Below, piece after piece: positions 43,130 through 50,724 of a stretch of 64,000 nt of DNA. The stretch comes from DASUAL01 sp035763805 (GTDB lineage: Bacteria > Gemmatimonadota > Gemmatimonadetes > Gemmatimonadales > GWC2-71-9). The position numbers and the translations under genes are program-made. The notes beneath the pieces were generated by a model. It was not told where the DNA came from, ran no database searches, and saw nothing but the letters and a program-made list of their open reading frames with translations. The DNA lies in contig DASUAL010000039.1 of assembly GCA_035763805.1 (NCBI GenBank), positions 1-64,000 of the forward strand, written 5' to 3'. Within the stretch, counting starts at the first letter, position 1. Each line of letters starts with the position of its first letter.

Positions 43130-43876
43130 TCACGACCAGCGCGCGCGTGCAGGAATGTTGACCCAGAGCCAGCCAGCTGTATAGGGCGGTTTTGCGGCAC
43201 GCTGGGCCTGATTTGCGACATCCCGGGCACACGGGTGGAGTGCCCCCCGCCTTTCGGACCAAGGGGACCACTGGGACGTACAGGAAAGCAGTCGGTTGGG
43301 GCTGGGAATGAAGCGGCCACCTCCGTGATGTTCGGCTGGCGAGCGGTTGGCTAAGCTGCGATGGGGCCGCTCGGTGTTGTAGTCCACCCGCCAGCCGTCG
43401 AGAATCTGCTGGGCCTCGGCGATCGAGGCAAACCAATGTTGCGAGAGGCACTCGCGCCGCAGCGAGCCATTGAAGGCCTCGATGAGGCAGTTGTCCCCGG
43501 GTTTGCCTGGGCGACTGAAGTCGAGCTGGACGTGATTCCAGTACGCCCAGGCATCAAGTGCCCGCGAGGTGAACTCCGTCCCGTTGTCCACGGTGATCCA
43601 GCGGGGCAGTGCGCGCTGGGCGCCGACGTCCTGCAGCACGCGGGCCACGGCCTCGCCGCGGAAGCGCGCCTGGGCCACGAGCGCCAGACTCTCGCGCGTG
43701 TAGCTGTCGATCAGCGTCAGCACCCGGACGAGCCGTCCGTCGGCCAGGGTGTCGTGCATGAAGTCCATCGCCCAGACTTCGTTCGGCTGCGTCGCGATGC
43801 GGCGCGGGCCGCGCGGTACGGCGCTCCGCCGGCGGCGAGGCCGCTTGCGCCCCGGAGCCGACGGCCCAGCCCGCAA
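43130..43876 (-). pseudogene. IS3-family transposase OrfB, 5'-truncated remnant
   Basis: About 240 codons of an rve integrase-core domain. The DDE residues are visible in AMDFMHDTL (first Asp), VDNGTEF (second Asp) and NCLIEAFNGSLRREC (Glu), followed by RPHRSL near the end. The N-terminal helix-turn-helix region and all of OrfA are missing. The frame passes through the apparent right end of the element (43236) and stops outside it, so the natural C-terminus is also lost. The catalytic core looks intact but the product cannot be functional as a normal transposase. Confidence 0.8.
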
Positions 43877-43890
43877 CCTATCGCTTTCTG
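43236..43890 (-). mobile_element. Decayed IS3-family insertion sequence with one recognisable end
   Basis: The element carries the transposase remnant. Its right end appears to be TGGAGTGCCCCCCGCC at 43236, with the TG start and C-run usual for this IS group. No matching left end was found, so the left end and OrfA were probably deleted. The right boundary lies 121 bases upstream of the TPR-gene start. No target duplication could be assigned. Confidence 0.6.
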
Positions 43891-44008
43891 TTAGTCCTCG
43901 TGGTCCGAGAATCCGGGAGCCCCGCCGGTTCCTATCTTGGCACCGCGCCAGCCCAGGTCAATATTTCAGGCCGGGTACCACCGTCACTCGACGAGCGAGA
44001 GCGCTGCC

Positions 44009-44491
44009 ATGGATGACGCGGCCAAGAAGACCGTCCTGCGCCACTTCCCCTACGGCCTCTACGCCCTGACCGTGAAACACGGCGGCGAGGAGCACGGCAT
44101 GACCGCCAACTGGGTCACCCAAGCCTCGTTCGAGCCACCGATGGTCGCCGTCGCGGTCGAGAACACGTCCAAGACCATCGGCATGATCCGCGACGCGCAC
44201 CATTTCGCGATCAACCTGTTCCAGCAGGGCCAGCGCGAGCTCGCCGGGAAGCTCGGCCGCGCCTCCGCCAACGCGCCTCAGAAGTTGAAGGGCATAAAAA
44301 CGAAACCGGCGCCCGTTTCGGGGGCGCCGATCCTGGCCGACGCGCTAGGGTGGGTCGAATGTCGCGTGGTCGCAACCCTCCCCAGCGGGGACCACACGCT
44401 GGTGCTGGGCGAGGTGGTGGAGGCGGGCGCAGAGCACGAGGGCGCACAGCCGCTGACGCTCCAGGAGGCGGGATTCAAGTACTCGGGCTAG
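44009..44491 (+). CDS. Flavin reductase-like (FMN-binding) protein
   Basis: 160 residues. The sequence from FPYGLYALTVKHGGEEHGMTAN to FEPPMVAVAVENTSKT is the FMN-binding beta-barrel signature of the flavin reductase/HpaC-like family. FAINLFQQGQRELAGKLGRA follows as expected. It should bind FMN and act as an NAD(P)H flavin reductase or as a stand-alone flavoprotein. No partner oxygenase is adjacent. ATG at 44009. Its stop overlaps by four bases the end of the converging amidohydrolase gene. Confidence 0.87.
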   Translation: MDDAAKKTVLRHFPYGLYALTVKHGGEEHGMTANWVTQASFEPPMVAVAVENTSKTIGMIRDAHHFAINLFQQGQRELAGKLGRASANAPQKLKGIKTKPAPVSGAPILADALGWVECRVVATLPSGDHTLVLGEVVEAGAEHEGAQPLTLQEAGFKYSG

Positions 44492-46146
44492 GGCCGGTCG
44501 TACACGACCTTCCCTCCGACGATCGTCATGCGCACCTTCGCCTGGTCGAGCGACTCCGGCGGGATCGTGAAGAGATCGCGGTCTAGCACCACTACGTCCG
44601 CGTAGTACCCGCGTGCGAGCGCGCCCCACTTCCCCTCGTTGAACGTCGCGTAAGCGTTGCCGCCAGTGTAGGCCCGCAGCGCCTCGCCCACGGTCATCTT
44701 CTGGTCAGGCACCCACCCGCTCGGGTTCCTGCCGTCGAGCGTGCGCCGGGTGACGGCGGCGTAGATACCTGACATGGGATCGAGCGGTGCCACGCTCCAG
44801 TCGGACCCGAACGCTGGCCGCGCGCCCGTATCGAGGAGTGTCCGGAAGGCGTAGGTCGTCGTTATGCGCACCGGGCCCACCCGCTGTTCCACCCAGCGCC
44901 CGTCGTCGATCGCGTGGTAGGGTTGCATCGAAGGGAGTACGCCGAGCTTCCCGAACAGCGGGATCTCCTGCGGCCGCAGGTGCTGGGCATGCTCCACGCG
45001 AAATCGTCGGTCGCGCGGCCCATGGGCCCGTGCCACACTGTCGAAGATCGAAAGAAGAATGGCGTTGGCGCGGTCGCCGATGGCGTGGACCGCCACTTGA
45101 AGCCCGGCTGAGTCCGCGCTGCCGACCCAAAGGGCGAGGTCCTGCGCCGAGGTCTGCATCAGCCCCACGTACCCCGCCGAGTCGGCGTAGGGCTCGAAGA
45201 AGTAGGCCGTGCGCGACCCGGCCGAGCCATCCACGTAGCCCTTGAGACCGCCGATCCGCACCCAGTCGTCGCCCTGTCCCGAGCGTCGCACCGTGTCCGC
45301 GACATCGCGCCAGCGCTCGAGCGGCAGGTAGAGCGCCACCCGCGCCGTCATTCGGCCGGCTTGCGCCAGCCGCCGGTAGGTCGCGAGATCGGCCCACGAC
45401 GCCGACATGTGAGCAATAGCCGTAACGCCCACGGAGGCAGCGTGGGCCAGCGCGCGCGCCAGCGCCGAGTCGCGCTGCTCCGGCGACGGCGCCGGCACGG
45501 CCCGCCCGATGAGGCCCAGCGCCTGGTCCTTGAAGATGCCGATCGGCTCGCCGGTCTTCAGATCGTGCAGGATCTCTCCGCCCGGCGGGGTGGGAGTGTC
45601 TCTCGTTACGCCGGCGGCCCGCAGCGCAACGCTGTTGGCGAGCGCCTCGTGCCCGTCCAGCCGGCTCACAAACACGGGATTGCTCGGCGTAACCGAGTCG
45701 ATCCACTCACGCCGCGGGAGCGGCTGGCCGGGCCAGAGCGTGTGGTCCCAGTCGCCGCCCAGGATCCACTCCCCAGGCTTGAGCGTCTTCGCCTGTTCCT
45801 TGAGCCGCCGGACGAACTCGCGCGGCGTCGCTGCGTCCCGCAGGTCCACCGAAGCCAGCTGGAACCCGCCGTCGATGAAGTGCGCGTGTCCGTCGGCGAT
45901 GCCGGGCATCACGAGCCCGCCGTCGGCACGGATGATCCGAGTCTTCGACCCCACATAGGGGGCGACATCGGCCGAGTCGCCGACGGCAAGGATTCTCCCT
46001 CCCCCGATAGCCACTACACCTCGCTGCGGCTGCCCGCTCGAGAGCCCGGTCCACACCAACCCACCGGCGATCACGGTGTCCGCCTTCCGGCCGCAGGCGG
46101 CGAGCGGCAGGCACAGCAATCCCATGACGAACCGGCGTCGGATCAT
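44488..46146 (-). CDS. Amidohydrolase family 3 (YtcJ-like) lipoprotein
   Basis: 552 residues with a lipobox LPLAACG. The amidohydrolase fold has the metal-binding HAHF (GIADGHAHFIDGG), a downstream His (VAVHAIGDRA), VEHAQHL and GSDWSVAPLDP. These are the residues of the COG1574/YtcJ group, which hydrolyses amide-like bonds of exogenous compounds. A lipid anchor suggests a periplasmic or outer-surface enzyme. The substrate is unknown. ATG 46146. A small gene lies 11 bases upstream on the same strand. Confidence 0.87.
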   Translation of the reverse strand: MIRRRFVMGLLCLPLAACGRKADTVIAGGLVWTGLSSGQPQRGVVAIGGGRILAVGDSADVAPYVGSKTRIIRADGGLVMPGIADGHAHFIDGGFQLASVDLRDAATPREFVRRLKEQAKTLKPGEWILGGDWDHTLWPGQPLPRREWIDSVTPSNPVFVSRLDGHEALANSVALRAAGVTRDTPTPPGGEILHDLKTGEPIGIFKDQALGLIGRAVPAPSPEQRDSALARALAHAASVGVTAIAHMSASWADLATYRRLAQAGRMTARVALYLPLERWRDVADTVRRSGQGDDWVRIGGLKGYVDGSAGSRTAYFFEPYADSAGYVGLMQTSAQDLALWVGSADSAGLQVAVHAIGDRANAILLSIFDSVARAHGPRDRRFRVEHAQHLRPQEIPLFGKLGVLPSMQPYHAIDDGRWVEQRVGPVRITTTYAFRTLLDTGARPAFGSDWSVAPLDPMSGIYAAVTRRTLDGRNPSGWVPDQKMTVGEALRAYTGGNAYATFNEGKWGALARGYYADVVVLDRDLFTIPPESLDQAKVRMTIVGGKVVYDRP

Positions 46147-46157
46147 GCGGTGCTCCT

Positions 46158-46430
46158 TCAGCGCAGCTTGGTGATGCGGCGGATCGTCTCGAGCGCGCTG
46201 ATCGGGTCGGCCACCGGGTTGTTGGTGGCATGCCCCTCCGCCTGCGCCGGCGACGCCGTCAGCCCGTCACGAATGTCGAGCAGCACCTCGAGGAGCAGCT
46301 GCTCGCGCTGGTAGGCGGCGTCGAGGTCGGCCATGCGCGCGGGGTCCCCGGCCGCCTTCGCACGCTCGTATGCCTCTCGGTAGATCGCCTCGAGATTATC
46401 GAGGATGCGTTGTCGCGGCCGTGGACTCAT
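46158..46430 (-). CDS. Small helical protein of unknown function
   Basis: 90 residues, charged and predominantly helical, with a probable short coiled coil from ~10 to ~58 (REAYERAKAAGDPARMADLD). It has no signal peptide, Cys or catalytic motif. It precedes the amidohydrolase by 11 bases, and 26 bases divide its start from that of the divergent PfpI-family gene. Its role could be structural or regulatory. No family recognised. Confidence 0.55.
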   Translation of the reverse strand: MSPRPRQRILDNLEAIYREAYERAKAAGDPARMADLDAAYQREQLLLEVLLDIRDGLTASPAQAEGHATNNPVADPISALETIRRITKLR

Positions 46431-46456
46431 GAACGCGAAAGATATAGCTTGGCCGG

Positions 46457-46987
46457 ATGAGTCTCAAAGGCAAGAAGGTGCTGTTCTTCGCCGGGCCGCT
46501 GTACGAAGACCTCGAGCTCTGGTACCCGAAGATCCGACTGGAGGAAGAGGAGGCCACGACGACCGTGGCCGGGCTGGGCGAACGCACGTATCAGGGAAAG
46601 CGCGGCTACCCGGTCACCGTGGACGCGAACGTCGACCAGCTCGACGCGGCCCGCTTTGACGGGCTCGTCATCCCGGGTGGGTTCGCCCCCGACCAGCTCC
46701 GCCGCTACGATCGGGTGCTTCAGATCACGCGCGAGATCTACCACGCGGGAAAGCCCCTGGCGTTCATCTGTCACGCTGGCTGGGTGCCGATCTCCGCGAA
46801 GATCCTCAAGGGCAAGCGCGCGACGAGTGTGCGGGCGATCAAGGATGACATGGAGAATGCCGGCGTAATCTGGGAGGACGCACCGGTCGTGGTAGACGGG
46901 AGTCTCATTTCCTCCCGCACTCCGGCCGACCTGCCCCACTTCTGCAGGGCGCTGATCGCGGCGTTACGCCAGCGGCCGCAGGACTAG
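46457..46987 (+). CDS. DJ-1/PfpI-family protein
   Basis: 176 residues. YEDLELWYPKIRLEEE has the conserved Glu, and AFICHAGWVPIS carries the nucleophile-elbow Cys with the adjacent His. The GLVIPGGFAPDQLRR segment is also typical. Members include the PfpI protease, YhbO-like deglycases and stress proteins, so the activity cannot be fixed. ATG 46457, separated by 26 bases from the divergent small gene. Its end overlaps the converging DUF1015 gene by 24 bases. Confidence 0.87.
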   Translation: MSLKGKKVLFFAGPLYEDLELWYPKIRLEEEEATTTVAGLGERTYQGKRGYPVTVDANVDQLDAARFDGLVIPGGFAPDQLRRYDRVLQITREIYHAGKPLAFICHAGWVPISAKILKGKRATSVRAIKDDMENAGVIWEDAPVVVDGSLISSRTPADLPHFCRALIAALRQRPQD

Positions 46988-48217
46988 TCCGCTCGGCACC
47001 TTCGGAACGAAGTACGTGGACTTCGGGGGCATCGCGTCTCCCGCGTCCGCCACCGCGAACACCTGCTCCACCTTCGTCGGATTCAAGAGCACCGCGGCCG
47101 CCGCCTTGCCGAGCCGCACGGCGTCGAAGGCAGCGTGCGGATCCCCCGTGTAGGCGAGCGTCGGCGTCACGGTCCCGGCCCCGAGGATGTGCTGCACCAC
47201 GAGCGCCTCGATGCGCGCCACGTCGAGCGCGCGCACCGCCGGGGTGCGGCCCAGCTCGGCCACCTCGTCGAGCGGCGCGTCTCGCTTGAGGACGAGCGTG
47301 ACGTCGTATTCGTGGGGGAAGGCGACGATGCAGGCGGTGCGGCCCCGACCGAGCTCCGCCAGGCGCTCGATCCGGTCCATGCACGGTGCCACCCGCCCGA
47401 TCTCGAACCACGGGCGCCACCCGGCGATCAGCCTCGCGGCGTCCCGCTCCGCGCCGAAGATGATGCGGTGCGTCGGGAGGATCGTGAGCCCGGGGTCGCT
47501 CGCGGACACGATGAACGAAAGCACCCGGTCGGCCGACGGATTCTCTTGCGCGTACGCAACTGCGGTCTCGTAGCGATGATGGCCGTCGGCGATGTACAGC
47601 TGTGCCCGCCCCGCGAGCTCGGCCAGCCCAGCCGCATCCTGACCGGACACGGCCCACAGGCGGATCCCCACGCCATCGAGTTCCGCCCGCGCCGCGGGCA
47701 CGCCGCGCCCCGCTCGGGCCAGCGCCATCGCCAGCGCGCCGTCGGGGTCGGGGGCGAGCACGAAGATCGACTCGAGGCTGGTGCCGGTGGCGCGGAGCAG
47801 CGCCAGCCGGTCCGCCTTCGGGGCCGCGTGGGTTCTCTCGTGTGGTCGCACCCGCCGCGTGCCGAACGGCTCCGCCCGGACGCCCGCAAACATGCCAGTG
47901 CGCGTGCGCCGGTCGCCCGAGGGAAGCGCGTAGTCCTGGGCGACGATGTAGACCGAGTCGGCGGCGTCGACGCGCAGGACGCCTTCCCGGCGCCAGGCCG
48001 CCAGCAGCCCGGCGGCGCGCGCGTAGCGGTCGCCCTCCGCCGGCGCTTCCGGCAGGGTGAGGTGGACGATATTGTGGAGGTCGTGCGTGGCGTAGCGCCC
48101 GCGTTCCTCCGGCGGGATCACGTCGTACGGGGGGGCGATAAGCGCGCTCAGCCGGTCCTTCGCGACGTAGCGCTCGCCACGGAACGGGGTTACCAGCGGC
48201 GGCAGATCGGCGTTCAC
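46964..48217 (-). CDS. DUF1015 family protein
   Basis: About 417 residues from GTG 48217. The core signatures are LIAPPYDVIPPEER, HERTHAAPKADRL, LYIADGHHRYETAVAY and ILPTHRII. The HHRYETA segment is the hallmark of the DUF1015 family, which has been linked by context to amino-acid or phosphoserine/serine metabolism (recalled, unconfirmed here). The protein is cytoplasmic. It is divergent from MazG with 18 bases between starts, so their promoters overlap. Confidence 0.85.
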   Translation of the reverse strand: MNADLPPLVTPFRGERYVAKDRLSALIAPPYDVIPPEERGRYATHDLHNIVHLTLPEAPAEGDRYARAAGLLAAWRREGVLRVDAADSVYIVAQDYALPSGDRRTRTGMFAGVRAEPFGTRRVRPHERTHAAPKADRLALLRATGTSLESIFVLAPDPDGALAMALARAGRGVPAARAELDGVGIRLWAVSGQDAAGLAELAGRAQLYIADGHHRYETAVAYAQENPSADRVLSFIVSASDPGLTILPTHRIIFGAERDAARLIAGWRPWFEIGRVAPCMDRIERLAELGRGRTACIVAFPHEYDVTLVLKRDAPLDEVAELGRTPAVRALDVARIEALVVQHILGAGTVTPTLAYTGDPHAAFDAVRLGKAAAAVLLNPTKVEQVFAVADAGDAMPPKSTYFVPKVPSGLVLRPLA

Positions 48218-48235
48218 GATTGCCTGGAGCCTTCC

Positions 48236-48556
48236 TTGTCCCTGCGCCAAGCTCAACAGACGGTCGATCGCTGGATCGGCCAATATAAAGAAGGATACTT
48301 CTCCCCGCTGACGAACCTCGCCCGGCTCACGGAGGAAGTGGGCGAGCTTGCCCGGGAAATCAACCACCGCTTTGGGGAGAAGACCAAGAAGCAAGAAGAG
48401 GCAGAGGGCTCGTTGGCCATGGAGCTCGCCGATGTCCTGTTCGTCGTGATCTGCATCGCCAACTCACAACGGATCGACCTCGATCAGGCGTTCGAGGCGA
48501 TGATGCGGAAGGTCACCGCCCGCGACGCCGACCGCTGGACCAGGAAGGAACGCTGA
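48236..48556 (+). CDS. MazG-type nucleotide pyrophosphohydrolase
   Basis: 106 residues from TTG 48236, preceded by GGAG at six bases. The MazG helices contain EEVGELAREI and MELADVLFVVICIAN, with the EExxE and ExxD metal-binding pattern. It should hydrolyse non-canonical NTPs to NMP plus pyrophosphate. It is shorter than E. coli MazG and resembles the single-domain type. The 3' end overlaps the converging rsgA gene by 44 bases. Confidence 0.87.
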   Translation: MSLRQAQQTVDRWIGQYKEGYFSPLTNLARLTEEVGELAREINHRFGEKTKKQEEAEGSLAMELADVLFVVICIANSQRIDLDQAFEAMMRKVTARDADRWTRKER

Positions 48557-49445
48557 CTTCTTCACAGATCCGCTGGTAGGAGACCAGCCGGTCGGGGTCG
48601 AACTGCCCTGCTTCCACCGCCCGCCGCACCGCGCACCCGGGCTCGGCCAGATGGCGGCAGTTGTCGAAGCGGCATTGATCGAGCAGGCTTCGGAACTCCG
48701 GAAAGCAGCCTCCGAGCACGTCCGGGTCCACGCCCCACGTCGCCAGCTCCCGCAGCCCGGGCGTGTCCACCACGTACCCGCCGCCAGGCAGCGGCACGAG
48801 CAGTGCCGCGCGCGTCGTGTGTTTCCCGGCGCCCCAATACGCGCTGATCTCCCCGATCCGCAGGTTGAGGCCGGGCTGGATCGCGTTGACCAGGCTGGAC
48901 TTCCCCACTCCGGACGGACCTGTGAGCACCGATGCGCGGCCACGCAACAGGTCGCGCAGCGCCGGCAACCCCTCGGCGAGCGTCACCGAGGTCGGCAGCA
49001 CCTGGTAGGCGGCAGGCCCGTACCGTCGGAGCAGGCCCTCCAGGGCGCTGCGGTCGAGGTCGATCTTGTTGAGGATGATCACCGGAGGAATGCGGTTTGC
49101 TTCGGCGATGACGAGGAAGCGGTCGAGCATCCGGAGGTTCGGTTCCGGGTCGCGCGCCGACGCCACGACCACGACTTGGTCGACGTTGGCCGCGATGGCT
49201 TGGGCGCGGGGACTGCGCCGGGCGGCTGCCCGCCGGGCCAGCACCGAGCGCCGCGGGCGCACGCCCGTGATCGTCGCGGGACCGTCCGCCCGTAGCTCCA
49301 GCTCGACGATGTCGCCCGCCACCACCCGTTCATCGTCCCGCCGCTTGAACCTGCCGCGGAGCACGGCGGTGACTTCACCCTCATCGCCGTGGACGCGGTA
49401 GGTCGAGCCCGTCCGCGCCAGCACGACCCCGATCGTCAAGGCCAT
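48513..49445 (-). CDS. rsgA: Ribosome small-subunit-dependent GTPase A
   Basis: 310 residues: OB-fold N-terminus, circularly permuted GTPase with motif order G4 (ILNKID), G1 (GPSGVGKSS) and G3 (VDTPGLREL), and a zinc-finger C-terminus with C-PEF, CRFDNCRH and GC spacing. It assists late 30S assembly. The start ATG lies ten bases inside the upstream small gene. Position at the end of a fatty-acid/proline operon is unusual but may reflect readthrough. Confidence 0.95.
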   Translation of the reverse strand: MALTIGVVLARTGSTYRVHGDEGEVTAVLRGRFKRRDDERVVAGDIVELELRADGPATITGVRPRRSVLARRAAARRSPRAQAIAANVDQVVVVASARDPEPNLRMLDRFLVIAEANRIPPVIILNKIDLDRSALEGLLRRYGPAAYQVLPTSVTLAEGLPALRDLLRGRASVLTGPSGVGKSSLVNAIQPGLNLRIGEISAYWGAGKHTTRAALLVPLPGGGYVVDTPGLRELATWGVDPDVLGGCFPEFRSLLDQCRFDNCRHLAEPGCAVRRAVEAGQFDPDRLVSYQRICEEVSVPSWSSGRRRGR

Positions 49446-49735
49446 CTCACGTGCTGCAGGCCGCCCCCCGCCTGATCGAGGCAGCGGTCGAGGTGGCGCT
49501 TGATCTCATGGAGGGTGAGGGCAAGGATCGGCGTAAGCGCTTCGGCGGGCGTCTTTCCCCACGCGAGATACTCGGTCTCGAGGTGTCCGACCGGCCGGTC
49601 TCCGGCGTCCGACCAGCGGACGAACAGCAGGGCCGCGCCGTAGAGGCCCCGCGCGTCCGGCGCATCGTCCACGAACGTGGCCACTGAGTAGGCCCGCCCG
49701 TCCTTGCCGCCGAACGCCGGCGCCCGCTCGTGCAC
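49436..49735 (-). CDS. Small protein of unknown function
   Basis: 99 residues from GTG 49735. The protein is rich in aromatic and charged residues (GLYGAALLFVRW, ETEYLAWGKTPAEAL). It has no signal peptide. The coding-like reading continues upstream as TDDTLGGYQR to a CTG at 49768, and that CTG overlaps the proline-dehydrogenase stop as CTGA, so the true start may be there. Its position suggests co-translation. No family recognised. Confidence 0.6.
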   Translation of the reverse strand: MHERAPAFGGKDGRAYSVATFVDDAPDARGLYGAALLFVRWSDAGDRPVGHLETEYLAWGKTPAEALTPILALTLHEIKRHLDRCLDQAGGGLQHVRWP

Positions 49736-49764
49736 CCGCTGGTAGCCGCCGAGGGTGTCGTCCG

Positions 49765-50697
49765 TCAGCTCCGCCGTAGCGACTCTCTCACGATGTTGCC
49801 GAGCAGGAACACGATGTTGGCCGGCCGCTCGGCGAGCCGGCGCATGAGGTACGGATACCAGTCGTCGCCGAAGGGGACGTACACGCGAACGCCATACCCA
49901 TCGCGGCGCAGCGTCTGTTGCAGGTCGCGTCGCACGCCGTACAGCATCTGGAACTCGAAACGCCCCGCTGCGATGCCCCGGCGGCGCACGAAGTCCTTCG
50001 CGTGCGCGATGATCCTCGCGTCGTGCGTGGCGATGCCGGGATAATGCCCTTGCTCGAGCAGGCGCTCCATGCAGCGGACGTAAGTCGCATCCACGTCTCG
50101 TTTGTCCGGGAACGCGAGGGTCGCCGGCTCCTGATAGGCCCCCTTGCAGAGCCGCACCCGTGCCCCCAAGGCGATCATGTCTTCCACGTCTCGTTCGGTG
50201 CGACGCAGATACGACTGCAGCACGACCCCGACGACGTTCCCGAACTCACGGTGGAACGTCTGCGTGAAGAGTTGCAGGGTCCGCTCGGTGTACTCCGACT
50301 GTTCCATGTCGATGCGTACGAACGACCCATAGCCCTTTGCCTTCGCGATGATCGCCCGCGTATTCTCGACGCACAGCGCTTCATCGATGCCGAGCCCCAT
50401 CTGCGTCAGCTTGACCGAGACGTTCGCATCGGCACCGACGAGCCGGATGCGGTCGAGTGTCTGCAGGTAGAGATCGCGAGCGGTGCGCGCCTCGGCAGCG
50501 CTCCGCACCGCCTCGCCCAACAGGTCGAGGCTGACCGTGACCCCCGCCGCGTTGAGCTCCTTGAGGGCCGCCACGGCGGAGTCTACCGTCTCCCCCGCCA
50601 CGAAGCGCGACGCCAGGCGCCGGGCGAGGCCGTTGGCGCGAATGAAATGGAAGATCCGGGGTTGCTCGCTGAGCCAGAGAAGGCCGGCGCGTAACAT
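49765..50697 (-). CDS. Proline dehydrogenase (monofunctional)
   Basis: 310 residues of a proline-dehydrogenase (beta/alpha)8 barrel. Signatures include VSLDLLGE, VSVKLTQMG, RIDMEQSEYT, VRLCKGAYQEP and VYVPFGDDWYPYLMRRLAE. It oxidises proline to delta-1-pyrroline-5-carboxylate with FAD, passing electrons to the quinone pool. The P5C dehydrogenase is not in the window. The gene lies between the fadB-like gene (27-base gap upstream) and a small gene and is likely co-transcribed with both. Confidence 0.92.
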   Translation of the reverse strand: MLRAGLLWLSEQPRIFHFIRANGLARRLASRFVAGETVDSAVAALKELNAAGVTVSLDLLGEAVRSAAEARTARDLYLQTLDRIRLVGADANVSVKLTQMGLGIDEALCVENTRAIIAKAKGYGSFVRIDMEQSEYTERTLQLFTQTFHREFGNVVGVVLQSYLRRTERDVEDMIALGARVRLCKGAYQEPATLAFPDKRDVDATYVRCMERLLEQGHYPGIATHDARIIAHAKDFVRRRGIAAGRFEFQMLYGVRRDLQQTLRRDGYGVRVYVPFGDDWYPYLMRRLAERPANIVFLLGNIVRESLRRS

Positions 50698-50724
50698 CAG
50701 GTGCCAGGTGCCCGGTGTCGGGTG

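Noticed and set aside
48234..48556. Toxin-antitoxin reading of the MazG gene
   Set aside because: MazG is a nucleotide pyrophosphohydrolase; no mazEF genes are adjacent.
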